DNA from: Fidelibacterota bacterium
GTDB taxonomy: Bacteria; Marinisomatota; Marinisomatia; Marinisomatales; UBA1611
DNA length: 60,605 nucleotides
Direction of reading: 5' to 3'
Assembly: GCA_002718285.1 (NCBI GenBank)
Contig: PBAR01000025.1
Span: 18,156 to 78,760, forward strand
Each line of letters opens with the position of its first letter. The stretch's first letter is position 1. The translations under genes and the position numbers were made by a program. Below, piece by piece: positions 42,853 to 51,526 of the stretch. The notes under the pieces were generated by a model. That model worked only from the letters and a program-made list of their open reading frames with translations. It did no database searches and had not been told where the DNA came from.

Positions 42853-42866
42853 TTCCTATATAGGAA
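42853..42866 (+). promoter_or_regulatory. Perfect 14-bp palindrome between divergent genes
   Basis: TTCCTATATAGGAA is its own reverse complement. It sits about midway in the 218-base divergent region between malic enzyme and the EamA transporter (105 and 100 bases from the starts), a plausible operator for a dimeric regulator. No other copy was noticed in this window. Confidence 0.4.
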
Positions 42867-42966
42867 CTTTTTATTTACAATTATTGAATTAGATTAATTC
42901 TATGCAATTTTTGAGTACCTTTACAATGACAAAATACTTTATAAATTTTTATCGATGAACTGATTT

Positions 42967-43851
42967 GTGGGATTTAATCTAAACCTGGGAGATATATATG
43001 CGATACTTACAGCTATATGCTGGTCATCTGCAGTAATTCTATTTGACTTATCAAGTCGTAGACTAAGCAGTCTTCAGGTAAATATCTTAAAAAATATTAT
43101 AGGAGTTTTTGGTTTTTTAATCACGTTGCAATTTATAGAAAGCAGTTTCCAAAAATGTTCAATTGATGATTTTGTTTTATTAATTATTAGTGGATTATTG
43201 GGTGTCGCTATTGGAGATCTGATGTTTTTAGCTTCATTGCGTAGGCTGGGATCAGGATTAACGGCAATTGTTGGAACCAGTTATTCTCCTGCTGTCTTTT
43301 TATTTTCTCTCCTGATGTTCCAGGAAGCTATTTCAATTCAATCTTATTTTGGAGGGATATTAGTTATTTTAGGTATTATAGTAGGTACATTTAAAACATC
43401 TCACTTTGGTAAAAAGGATATATTGAAGGGTGTATTTTTTGGAATTGGAGCCCAAGCATTGACAGCTTATTCCGTTCTTATTGTCAGACCAATGATGGAT
43501 TCCTATTCTATTATCTTTATTGCATTAGTAAGGTTTAGCACAGGATTTATTTTATCATCATTTTTTCTTTGGATTTCTGAAGGTTACAATTCTTTCATTA
43601 ATACAATAAAGCTTGGAATAAGAAATCCATATTTGGTATCAGGTGCTTTTTTAGGTACGTATTTATCAGTGATCTTTTGGCTTTTGGGTTTTAAATATAC
43701 CCTTGCGGGACGTGCCGCTATTTATAATCAATTATCAACTATTCTTATTATTTTGATGGCAGCAATTTTCTTAAAAGAACCAATGACGAAAAGAAAATGG
43801 ATTGCAGTTTCATTAGCTATCTTTGGTGCCTTGATTGTTAGTTCAATATAA
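42967..43851 (+). CDS. EamA/DMT-superfamily transporter
   Basis: 294 residues with ten hydrophobic helices in two EamA repeats. GTG start: the protein begins GFNLNLGDIYAILTAICWSSAVILFDLSS, as expected for the first helix, so no N-terminus is missing. Typical WxxxxxLFD and GRAAIYNQLSTILIILMAAIFLKEP ends. It moves an unknown small metabolite. Divergent from malic enzyme, so organic-acid related transport is possible but unproven. Confidence 0.85.
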   Translation: MGFNLNLGDIYAILTAICWSSAVILFDLSSRRLSSLQVNILKNIIGVFGFLITLQFIESSFQKCSIDDFVLLIISGLLGVAIGDLMFLASLRRLGSGLTAIVGTSYSPAVFLFSLLMFQEAISIQSYFGGILVILGIIVGTFKTSHFGKKDILKGVFFGIGAQALTAYSVLIVRPMMDSYSIIFIALVRFSTGFILSSFFLWISEGYNSFINTIKLGIRNPYLVSGAFLGTYLSVIFWLLGFKYTLAGRAAIYNQLSTILIILMAAIFLKEPMTKRKWIAVSLAIFGALIVSSI

Positions 43852-43905
43852 ATAGATTATTCTTATTAATTTCCGCGCCTTATAAATTAAAGAAATTAAA
43901 ATATT

Positions 43906-44139
43906 GTGTATAAAATTTTTTTTATAAAAATTATATTGATCTTTGTTTCGTGTGCAGGTTTTTCCAAGGTCCCTGTAAAACAAAATCATAAGACAAAGAT
44001 CAAAAACAGCCAGAAAATTCTTTATCTGAAACAGGCTCTTTATAATAAAGCTATTACCCAATCAGAATACGATTCACTATACGCAAGACTAATAAACCCT
44101 GCAATGGATATTGATTTTTTTAAAGTCTTGGAAGAATAA
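43906..44139 (+). CDS. Small lipoprotein-like protein
   Basis: 77 residues, GTG start. Hydrophobic segment with lipobox IFVSC, then a lysine-rich linker and a SHOCT-like short helix pair (KILYLKQALYNKAITQSEYDSLYARL). The TAA stop shares its last base with the next ATG (TAATG), supporting expression as the first gene of a coupled pair with the DUF1295 protein. Function unknown. Confidence 0.6.
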   Translation: MYKIFFIKIILIFVSCAGFSKVPVKQNHKTKIKNSQKILYLKQALYNKAITQSEYDSLYARLINPAMDIDFFKVLEE

Positions 44140-45026
44140 TGAACTCGGAATTTTCATCCTATACTGTAAGCATTATATCAGTCTGTCTTTGTAGTTTAGT
44201 TGGTGTTGCTTGTTCACAGGGAGGTGTTCAAAGTGGTGGATACCCAATATTATTTATTTGCTTAATTATTACATTCTTGTTGCAGTGGTTAATTTTCATT
44301 CCATCTTTTCTATGGGAAACAGAACGTTTTTATGATTTGACAGGCAGTTTTACTTTTTTATTAATTACTAACACTGCGTTACATTTTAAAAGCAATATTC
44401 ATGGTACGGGAGCTGATACAAGATCAATAATATTGTGTGCATTAGTATCTATATGGGCCTTGCGCCTTGGAGGATTTTTATTAATGCGTGTTTATCGTGT
44501 AGGAGAGGATAGAAGATTCAGAGATTGGAAAAAATCATTTCCATTATTTTTCAGGACCTGGACACTACAGGGGATGTGGGTTTTTATTACTCCTTTAACA
44601 GCTTTAACAGCAATTACATCACCAAAAATTACTAGTATAGACTGGACACTTTATCTTGGTTCTTTAGTTTGGTTATGCGGGTTTGTAACTGAAGTTGTTG
44701 CAGATATTCAAAAAAGTCGATTTAAATCCGATGAAAAGAATAAAAACAAGTTTATAAAATCAGGTCTTTGGTCAATATCAAGACATCCAAACTATTTGGG
44801 CGAAATTATTCTATGGATTGGGATTTCAATTATTTCTTTCCCAGTATTAGCAGGGTGGCAGTATTTAAGCCTTATTTCCCCGGTATTTGTATATCTTTTG
44901 TTAACAAAAGTAAGCGGGATTCCAATTCTGGAATCCAATGCAGAAAAAAAATGGGGTAAGGGAAAAGATTACCAAGCCTATATAAAAAACACTCCCCGAT
45001 TATTCCCCAAGCGGGTAAATATTTAG
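44139..45026 (+). CDS. DUF1295 / steroid 5-alpha-reductase-like integral membrane protein
   Basis: 295 residues with six to seven helices. C-terminal ICMT/5-alpha-reductase motif: KSGLWSISRHPNYLGEIILWIG (NADPH/SAM-type loop) and KWGKGKDYQAYIKNTPRLFP. The family (PF06966) contains predicted membrane reductases or methyltransferases acting on lipids. Coupled to the small lipoprotein by a one-base overlap. Confidence 0.88.
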   Translation: MNSEFSSYTVSIISVCLCSLVGVACSQGGVQSGGYPILFICLIITFLLQWLIFIPSFLWETERFYDLTGSFTFLLITNTALHFKSNIHGTGADTRSIILCALVSIWALRLGGFLLMRVYRVGEDRRFRDWKKSFPLFFRTWTLQGMWVFITPLTALTAITSPKITSIDWTLYLGSLVWLCGFVTEVVADIQKSRFKSDEKNKNKFIKSGLWSISRHPNYLGEIILWIGISIISFPVLAGWQYLSLISPVFVYLLLTKVSGIPILESNAEKKWGKGKDYQAYIKNTPRLFPKRVNI

Positions 45027-45093
45027 GTTATTTAGAACTTTTTTCAATTCTAAGAGTTAAATAACTAAATTCCATAATAAAATGGAGATGCAA

Positions 45094-45522
45094 ATGAGAA
45101 TATTTTTTCACAGTATCATAACAACAATTTTATTATCTTCTTGTTCGCCACCACCAACACCGTCTCCACCAATAGAACCGAGTAATTCTTTAACACTTGG
45201 TACAGTTCAGAGTAAGATCCTTAAAGGAATGAGTCAAGCTGAAGTTTTGAATGTACTTGGTTCACCAAATATCGTTACAAAAAACTCACAGGATCAGGAA
45301 GTCTGGACCTATGATAAGGTGGGTAGTAGCAGTTCTTCTGCTGCTACTGTCAACTATGGTCAACGAACTCTAGGCCAAGGTTTTCTTGCATTTTTATTTG
45401 GCGGAACAACTTCATCGGCTGGATCAAATACTACAAATGAGACTAAATCATTAACAGTAATTATTACGTTTGATACAAATAAAAATGTTTCTGATTTTAC
45501 TTATCAGAGCCTAAAATACTAA
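45094..45522 (+). CDS. BamE/SmpA-like lipoprotein
   Basis: 142 residues from ATG 45094, preceded by GGAG nine bases upstream (ATG 45082 would include it). Lipobox SSC, a Pro-rich linker (SPPPTPSPP), then the BamE/OmlA pattern: LGTVQSKILKGMSQAEVLNVLGSPNIVTKN, QEVWTYDKVG and a final strand LTVIITFDTNKNVSDFTY. BamE domains assist outer-membrane protein assembly, and the same fold is used by other small lipoproteins. The next gene begins 4 bases after the stop. Confidence 0.8.
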   Translation: MRIFFHSIITTILLSSCSPPPTPSPPIEPSNSLTLGTVQSKILKGMSQAEVLNVLGSPNIVTKNSQDQEVWTYDKVGSSSSSAATVNYGQRTLGQGFLAFLFGGTTSSAGSNTTNETKSLTVIITFDTNKNVSDFTYQSLKY

Positions 45523-45525
45523 TTA

Positions 45526-46290
45526 ATGATTTATTTCGTCCACCCCAGGACACTGCAGGGGAGATTTCTTTATATTTCTCTGATTATCCATCTATCATCA
45601 AACATGGTATTGAATGCAACGCCTCTTAATCCACAGTCTAAGCCGCCGACTGCTGTTAATCGTCAATTACAGACACGAAAATTTCCACGGGAGAATAAAC
45701 TTGTTTTGAAGGCTGCAATTGGTTCTTTGCAAGATTTGGATTACACAATTGATGTTCTTAATTCTGATATTGGCCTAATTACTGCTAGCCGTACAACAGA
45801 AGAGAAAAAAGCTGAAGTATCACCAGATACAAATCTATCGGATGAAAGCGTCCATTCAAACCAGGATGAGAATAAAGATTGGGTAGCATTTTGCGGAAGT
45901 GCTCTTATAATCGGCCTATTCATAGGTGTATTTGCTTTTGCCTTGAGTAGAATATTTGGAAGTTCAGATGAAGAAGAAGAAGATGACAGAAAATCCTACG
46001 ATGGGAATAAAAGTTCATCATTATCTTTTGGAAATGGAGGTGGGACTACAAATAATTATTATACTGTAGATGATTCACCTAGAGGTCCAGTTATCTATCG
46101 TTATAAGGTAACTATAAATATTGAAGAATTAGATTCTAACAGCACTCAAATCCGTGTTAGTGCAAGTGGAGAATCAGAGCAGGATGGAGCTATATTAAAA
46201 ACGGGTGGTATCCATGAATTGGATTTTTTCCGAAAGTTTTTTGCTTCTATGGAGAAATCGATATTCTTGGATGATAATATTGTTCCTTAA
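45526..46290 (+). CDS. Membrane-anchored envelope protein of unknown family
   Basis: 254 residues. Probable signal (GRFLYISLIIHLSSNMVLNA), a domain with LVLKAAIGSLQDLDYTIDVLNSDIGLITASR, a central transmembrane helix (ALIIGLFIGVFAFALSRIFG, near 126-145), an acidic EEEED run, then a beta domain ending FFASMEKSIFLDD. The first domain's dyT-xxvlxxdiGlITA pattern is common in outer-membrane-associated lipoproteins. Four bases after the BamE-like gene, so they probably work together in the envelope. Confidence 0.65.
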   Translation: MIYFVHPRTLQGRFLYISLIIHLSSNMVLNATPLNPQSKPPTAVNRQLQTRKFPRENKLVLKAAIGSLQDLDYTIDVLNSDIGLITASRTTEEKKAEVSPDTNLSDESVHSNQDENKDWVAFCGSALIIGLFIGVFAFALSRIFGSSDEEEEDDRKSYDGNKSSSLSFGNGGGTTNNYYTVDDSPRGPVIYRYKVTINIEELDSNSTQIRVSASGESEQDGAILKTGGIHELDFFRKFFASMEKSIFLDDNIVP

Positions 46291-46394
46291 ATTATTATAC
46301 TTGTAAATAAAAACTGTTCTTTAATGAAGGCTTTTTATTTCTCTTGCGAAAAGAGCATCTTTATTCCAATTTTAATCCTTTTATACTAAGTGCT

Positions 46395-47108
46395 ATGTTT
46401 AACTTTACCTGGACATCAAATTTACGTAATGATTTTTGGATGATTCATGCACCAAGAATAGTTGCGGCATCATTCATTATTTTAAATCTTATTGCTATGC
46501 AGCTTTATCCTGGAGGTACAATCCATAATCCTGAATCAGAAAAATATCAAATAACTCAAAATTTTTTTAGTGATCTTGGAAGATCCGTGGCTCACAATGG
46601 TATTCAAAATTTTCATTCTTCATTAATATTTAACCTAACTTTGCTGATTATTGGAATAACATTTTCTATATTTTACATTGTACTACCTAACTTATTTAAA
46701 TCTTCTAAGATAAATCATTCAATTGCAAAAATTGGTACCCTGTTCGGGCTTTTAGGAGGTATTTCTTTTATTGGCGTTGCCTTAACTCCATCAGATCTTT
46801 ATCTGGATATGCATATTATTTTTGCAAACGGTATTTTTAGAATGGCGTTGGCTACAAGTCTTTGTTTTGGAATCGTTATTTATAGAACAAATGTTTTACC
46901 ATCAAAATATGCATTTGGCTATGTATTTTTTGCTTTATTTCTTGCTATATATATTGCCATAAGTGAATTTGGTCCAAGTTCCCGTGAATCAGAATTAGCT
47001 ATGATTTTCCAAGTCATCTCACAAAAATTGATTGTGGTAGTATTTATATTTTCTGTGGTATATCAAACATTTGGTTTCTCCAACAATCCTGAGTTAATAA
47101 AAAAATAA
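46395..47108 (+). CDS. DUF998-like integral membrane protein
   Basis: 237 residues from ATG 46395 (a TTG at 46344 would add 17 non-conserved residues). Six hydrophobic helices with the loop LYPGGTIHNPESEKYQITQNFFSDLGRS after helix 1, typical of DUF998 (PF06197) proteins. Function unknown. It lies between an envelope-protein gene and the hydroxylase gene, all on the same strand. Confidence 0.72.
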   Translation: MFNFTWTSNLRNDFWMIHAPRIVAASFIILNLIAMQLYPGGTIHNPESEKYQITQNFFSDLGRSVAHNGIQNFHSSLIFNLTLLIIGITFSIFYIVLPNLFKSSKINHSIAKIGTLFGLLGGISFIGVALTPSDLYLDMHIIFANGIFRMALATSLCFGIVIYRTNVLPSKYAFGYVFFALFLAIYIAISEFGPSSRESELAMIFQVISQKLIVVVFIFSVVYQTFGFSNNPELIKK

Positions 47109-47149
47109 CAGATTTGGTTAATTAATAAAGATGGTGAATTAATCACGTC

Positions 47150-48427
47150 ATGGAATATTATGGACAGACATTGATTATGGTCATTCCTATATTTATCATA
47201 CTAATATCTATTGAATATATCTATAGCTGGTATAAAAAGGATAATTTAATGAATGCAAATGATTTGGTTTCCAGTCTTAGTTCAGGGATGACCAATATTA
47301 CCAAGGATGTACTAGGTCTTAGCATCGGGATCCTCAGCTATGGTTGGATGGTGCAACATCTCGCTATTTTCACCATTGAACCAACTTGGTTTGTTTATAT
47401 TATTACATTTGTTGTTATTGATTTCCAAGGTTATTGGTCACATCGTTGGAATCACCATATAAATGTGTTCTGGAACCGTCATATTATTCATCATAGCAGT
47501 GAATATTTTAACTTGGCCTGTGCCTTACGTCAATCGATATCGTCAATATTTAATCTATTTACTTTTTTATTACTTCCCGCAGCTATTTTGGGTATTCCCC
47601 ATAGTTTAATTGCTATCCTTTCGCCAGTACATTTATTTGCACAATTTTGGTATCATACAATCTATATAGGGAAAATGGGTTATCTGGAAAAAATCATTGT
47701 GACTCCATCTCACCACAGAGTGCATCATGCTATTAATCCAGAATATAAAGATAAAAATCTTTCTCAAATTTTTATTATATGGGATAAGCTTTTTGGAACT
47801 TTTCAGACTGAACTACCTAAAGTTCCACCAGTTTATGGAATTACCAGACCTGCAGAGACTTGGAATCCAATTAAAATAAATTATCAGCATCTAATATTGA
47901 TGATCAAAGATGCTTGGTATACAAGAAATTGGTTTGATAAAATACGAATCTGGTTTATGCCTACTGGGTGGCGACCAGATGATGTCATAGATGACTATCC
48001 TGTAAATACAATTAATAATCCATATAATTTTCAGAGATATGATACAGATTCATCAATTAGTCTGAAAATGTTTATGGTCACTCAAATATTTTTTTTAGGT
48101 TGTTTTATTTTTTATCTTCTTTCCAATCTTAGTGATATTAGTTCACCAGGGATATTCCTATATGGAATTTTTATTGGTCTTTCGATTTACACTTTAACTG
48201 ATTTAATGGATCATAATGCATCTGCTTTATTATTTGAAACCTTAAAAACTATTTTGGGGCTCGGAATACTTTTAAGTCCTCGAGGTTGGTTCAATGCAAA
48301 AGAATTTATTCCTTGGATAGAAACAGTAATTGGAATTTATTTTATTCTAGTTTTTTCTATCACAGCTTGGCTTGTATATATTCATTGGAAACAAGATTAT
48401 CGACTTAAGTTCTCAGCTGATCATTAA
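47150..48427 (+). CDS. Sterol desaturase / fatty acid hydroxylase superfamily membrane protein
   Basis: 425 residues. Histidine-box di-iron pattern in the first half: HRWNHH, NRHIIHHSSE and HRVHHAINPEYKDKNL, between hydrophobic helices, followed by a second membrane half. Family enzymes hydroxylate or desaturate lipids using O2; members of this long form resemble alkylglycerol-monooxygenase-like proteins. Inner membrane. 41 bases after the DUF998-like gene. Substrate unknown. Confidence 0.88.
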   Translation: MEYYGQTLIMVIPIFIILISIEYIYSWYKKDNLMNANDLVSSLSSGMTNITKDVLGLSIGILSYGWMVQHLAIFTIEPTWFVYIITFVVIDFQGYWSHRWNHHINVFWNRHIIHHSSEYFNLACALRQSISSIFNLFTFLLLPAAILGIPHSLIAILSPVHLFAQFWYHTIYIGKMGYLEKIIVTPSHHRVHHAINPEYKDKNLSQIFIIWDKLFGTFQTELPKVPPVYGITRPAETWNPIKINYQHLILMIKDAWYTRNWFDKIRIWFMPTGWRPDDVIDDYPVNTINNPYNFQRYDTDSSISLKMFMVTQIFFLGCFIFYLLSNLSDISSPGIFLYGIFIGLSIYTLTDLMDHNASALLFETLKTILGLGILLSPRGWFNAKEFIPWIETVIGIYFILVFSITAWLVYIHWKQDYRLKFSADH

Positions 48428-48599
48428 AACGAACATATTTTAAAAATTAATTAAGAAATTTTTTAAGTATGTGTTTATTTTTTTAAAATTTTAGACGTAG
48501 CCTTGCTGCTAGCATTAACATTAATTATATTGTACGATATTTAGGGATCGATTTGATTCAAAAACATACCAACAAACCAGCTAATTAAAGGAATTATCA

Positions 48600-48722
48600 A
48601 TGGACATAACCATAATCGCATGGATCTTTCTAATACTTGCAATTGGTTATAGTCTATTTGATTGGGGGAAAAAACAGTCCGGGCTGGGTGCGGGACAGCA
48701 GACTTCGGACGAAGAAGAATAA
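48600..48722 (+). CDS. Membrane microprotein (40 residues)
   Basis: ATG 48600 after an AAAGGAATT ribosome site; product MDITIIAWIFLILAIGYSLF then a GC-richer hydrophilic tail (KKQSGLGAGQQTSDEEE). One transmembrane helix. The stop TAA at 48720 is 14 bases before the next gene, which has its own GAGGAG site, indicating a two-gene operon. Too short for standard calling. The tail's base composition is richer in G+C than its surroundings. Confidence 0.55.
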   Translation: MDITIIAWIFLILAIGYSLFDWGKKQSGLGAGQQTSDEEE

Positions 48723-48736
48723 CAGAGGAGTCTGAA

Positions 48737-49279
48737 ATGAAACAATATTTAACGGGATTTATTACGGCTGTATGTTTAACGGCCAGCACTTTTTTATTTA
48801 TTGGTGCACAAAGAACCACACTTGGTGATATTGTGGTTAATTCCATTGTTGTACGTGATAATGGTCGTGGAGGCTATATAGCAACCTATAACGAGCAGGG
48901 TAAGGAGACTGCCTATCTTGGGACTGGAAAAAATGGAGTTGGTTTTTTACGAACATCGGATGCATATGGCAATCAAGCTACTTATCTTGGATCAGGTGAA
49001 ACAGGAAATGGTTTTTTATCGACTTTCAAAGCTGGTAGTTTCGAATCTGCCTTTTTTGGAACTGGTGAGGACGGTGTTGGAAAACTACGCACTTTTAATT
49101 CTAATGGACGACAAACTGTATACCTGGGGACTAGTTCAGGAGGCAGTGGTTTTCTGGAAACAGCGAATGTAGTTGGGATCCGTACAGGCTACTTTGGAAC
49201 GGATTCAGACCGGGATGGAATTGCGGGTTTATTTGATCGTTATGGTGATCATTCTTGGAACGCAAGCAGTAGAAATTAA
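48737..49279 (+). CDS. Exported protein with five exact-length 23-residue repeats
   Basis: 180 residues from ATG 48737; GAGGAG lies 7-12 bases upstream, and the frame extending to 48662 runs through the microprotein gene. N-terminal signal or anchor helix (FITAVCLTASTFLFIG). Residues 47-161 are five 23-residue repeats of pattern F-L-x-T-(x)4-G-x-x-T-x-Y-L-G-T-G-x-x-G-x-G, followed by a degenerate sixth. The constant length and the Gly and aromatic spacing suggest a beta-solenoid or triple-stranded beta-helix. No family recognised. Probably displayed outside the inner membrane. Confidence 0.72.
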   Translation: MKQYLTGFITAVCLTASTFLFIGAQRTTLGDIVVNSIVVRDNGRGGYIATYNEQGKETAYLGTGKNGVGFLRTSDAYGNQATYLGSGETGNGFLSTFKAGSFESAFFGTGEDGVGKLRTFNSNGRQTVYLGTSSGGSGFLETANVVGIRTGYFGTDSDRDGIAGLFDRYGDHSWNASSRN

Positions 49280-49373
49280 CTCATAAAATATAATTACTTT
49301 TGCTGCTAATGATTTATTGCTCATAGCAACAAATTCGTATTTAATCGACTAAATTTCTAAAATATTTTTCGAA

Positions 49374-49937
49374 ATGAAAAAGGTTCTATTTTTATATTTT
49401 ACTATTATCTTTTATTTCTGCGGATGTATATTTTCTATTCCTCATGATTATGTGCCTATTCATATAGGGCATAAGAAAATTCCCCTATACAAGTTTCAAG
49501 ATAAAGAAAAGGACATCAGCTATATTTATCATAAATATAAATTTTATTCTAAGGTTTATGAACGGTTCATGTTAATGATTGCTCATAACAGAAAAGAAAA
49601 ACGTTTAAGTATAAATTTTAATTATCGTGGTGATGACTGGATTTTTTACGATAGAATTGTACTTATGAATGATAAAAAGGACCGTATGATATGGTCCTTT
49701 CATAACCTAGATCAAAATGTGGATATACTGAAGAGAGGCGTTACTGTAGAAGATATTATTTTGCATCTTTCAAGTGAACAGGTAATTAGGCTTGAGAGAT
49801 TGTTAGAGAATGGTAGAGTTGTAAAATTCTGGTTTATGGGTAAAGAGGATGCTTTTTTCTGCTTATCGAATGAAGATCGCTTGGCCAACCTTGATGTAAT
49901 TAAATACTACAAACAACTTAACTTGGTAAATATATAA
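49374..49937 (+). CDS. Lipoprotein-like protein of unknown function
   Basis: 187 residues. Signal with lipobox-like FCGC (MKKVLFLYFTIIFYFCGC). The mature part is basic and aromatic with predicted strands (RLSINFNYRGDDWIFYDRIVLM, ERLLENGRVVKFWFMGKED). No family recognised. It ends one base before the TTG start of the 2OG-oxygenase gene, implying coupling. Confidence 0.65.
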   Translation: MKKVLFLYFTIIFYFCGCIFSIPHDYVPIHIGHKKIPLYKFQDKEKDISYIYHKYKFYSKVYERFMLMIAHNRKEKRLSINFNYRGDDWIFYDRIVLMNDKKDRMIWSFHNLDQNVDILKRGVTVEDIILHLSSEQVIRLERLLENGRVVKFWFMGKEDAFFCLSNEDRLANLDVIKYYKQLNLVNI

Positions 49938-49938
49938 G

Positions 49939-50541
49939 TTGGAGTATTCTAATAAGAAAATTCCAGAATATTGGATCAATACATTTAAAGTTTTGCCCCA
50001 TGACAGGAAAGAGCTCATTTCATTCTTAAAAAGAAAAAATCTAGATCTATCTAAGTCTCATTATATAATGGGACGCTGGGAGAATATTTATATTTCTTTA
50101 CCGTATGTTCCTCAAGTAAAAAAAATTCTCCAAAACGCAGGTAAATTGGCGAATCAAATATTGAATAAGAAAGTGGTAATTCCACATAGAGGTCTTGGCT
50201 ATCATTCTGATGAATTCTGGTTCAATATTGCAAAACCTGGGCAATCTACGGCTTGGCACGATCATAAAAAAGGCGCAGTTTTATCAGGTGTATATTATAT
50301 CGATATCCCACCACTAGGAGGAAATATTAAATTTCGTTCAAAGAAAAAAAAACATGAAAAAGAATGGACCGTAAAATCAATAACAGGCCAGATGATTTTA
50401 TTTCCTTCGGAATTAAATCATGCTGTTGAAGAAAATAAAGGCACTCGTGAAAGAATATCGATGTCATTCAATTTTTTTTCACTTCCGTTAAGTCTTACTA
50501 CGAATCGAGATGATTATTCCGCAAAAAAGTATTACGGTTGA
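49939..50541 (+). CDS. Putative 2OG-Fe(II) oxygenase
   Basis: 200 residues, TTG start 1 base after the previous stop. Jelly-roll core: STAWHDHKKGAVLSGVYYIDIPPLGGNIKF with iron ligands in WHDH, then ILFPSELNHAVEEN (distal His) and TRERISMSFNF (2-oxoglutarate Arg). This layout matches the TIGR02466-type putative 2OG-Fe(II) oxygenases. It uses 2-oxoglutarate and O2 to hydroxylate an unknown substrate. Cytoplasmic. The lipoprotein gene before it may be translationally coupled by chance. Confidence 0.8.
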   Translation: MEYSNKKIPEYWINTFKVLPHDRKELISFLKRKNLDLSKSHYIMGRWENIYISLPYVPQVKKILQNAGKLANQILNKKVVIPHRGLGYHSDEFWFNIAKPGQSTAWHDHKKGAVLSGVYYIDIPPLGGNIKFRSKKKKHEKEWTVKSITGQMILFPSELNHAVEENKGTRERISMSFNFFSLPLSLTTNRDDYSAKKYYG

Positions 50542-50596
50542 GCATTACTTATGATAAAAATAGAATACTATAACTGAAAAACCTTGTTATAAACCA

Positions 50597-51526
50597 ATGC
50601 AAAGTCTATTAACTGGTTTACTGCAGGAAGTAATTAGTGGTATAGCCATCGGTTGTATTTATTCTTTGATAGCTTTGGGGTTCACCCTTATATACAAAGC
50701 TTCAGAAGTTATCAACTTTGCCCAGGGTGAATTAATGATGGTAGGAGCTTACATTAATTTTTTTCTTATTACATTCTTTATGGATGAATCTGGGAACCCA
50801 ACGGGGTGGAATTTTTTCATAGCTTTCGCAGGTAGTATTTTATTTGCTATAATATTTGGCTGGGTTTTGGATCGAATTATAAATAAACCACTAAAAGATG
50901 AACCAGTTTTTTCTGTGATTATGGCAACCATCAGTTTATCCATTATACTGCGTGCTATCGTATCAATGATTGCAGGGCCAATGAGTATCATTCCTTTATC
51001 ACCATTTGGGAATCATATTATTTCTGTTGGAGGTGTGGTAATCTCCATTTTAGACACATCAATAATTGTATGTGCAATTTTTCTTGTAATTATGTTTTAT
51101 TATTTTTTTCATAAGACTAGGTGGGGTATAGCGATCCAAGCGACATCAGAAGACACTGTTGCTGCACAGTTAATGGGAATACCAATAAAGCGTGTTTATA
51201 CATTAGTATGGATCTTTTCCGCAATTGTAGCAACCCTAAGTGGAATTTTATTGGCTCCAAGGATGTCTTTATTGGATACTTCGATGGGTTTTTTGGGGTT
51301 GAAAGCTTTTCCTGCTGCTGTCCTCGGCGGTTTTGGATCTATCCTGGGAGCTATTGTAGGAGGTTTAATTTTAGGCGTGGTTGAAACTATCAGCATTGGA
51401 ACTCTATCGTTTTATTTTCCATTTATAAAAGAAATAAATGATATAATTGTTTGGATTGTCTTGATTGCAGTATTAATGATAAAGCCAGATGGTTTATTTG
51501 GAGTCGAAAAAGTAAATAAAGTTTAA
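50597..51526 (+). CDS. livH: Branched-chain amino acid type ABC transporter permease LivH
   Basis: 309 residues, eight or so helices. LivH signature: SGIAIGCIYSLIALGFTLIYKASEVINFAQGELMMVGAY (here cited in part) and RWGIAIQATSEDTVAAQLMGI plus AVLGGFGSILGAIVGG. First gene of a five-gene transporter operon. Its stop shares a base with the LivM start. The substrate may be a branched-chain amino acid or another carboxylate. Confidence 0.93.
   Translation: MQSLLTGLLQEVISGIAIGCIYSLIALGFTLIYKASEVINFAQGELMMVGAYINFFLITFFMDESGNPTGWNFFIAFAGSILFAIIFGWVLDRIINKPLKDEPVFSVIMATISLSIILRAIVSMIAGPMSIIPLSPFGNHIISVGGVVISILDTSIIVCAIFLVIMFYYFFHKTRWGIAIQATSEDTVAAQLMGIPIKRVYTLVWIFSAIVATLSGILLAPRMSLLDTSMGFLGLKAFPAAVLGGFGSILGAIVGGLILGVVETISIGTLSFYFPFIKEINDIIVWIVLIAVLMIKPDGLFGVEKVNKV

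Noticed and set aside
48541..48846. Minus-strand reading frame opposite the 40-residue microprotein and repeat-protein start
   Set aside because: No family features; it overlaps two better supported + strand genes with good ribosome sites.
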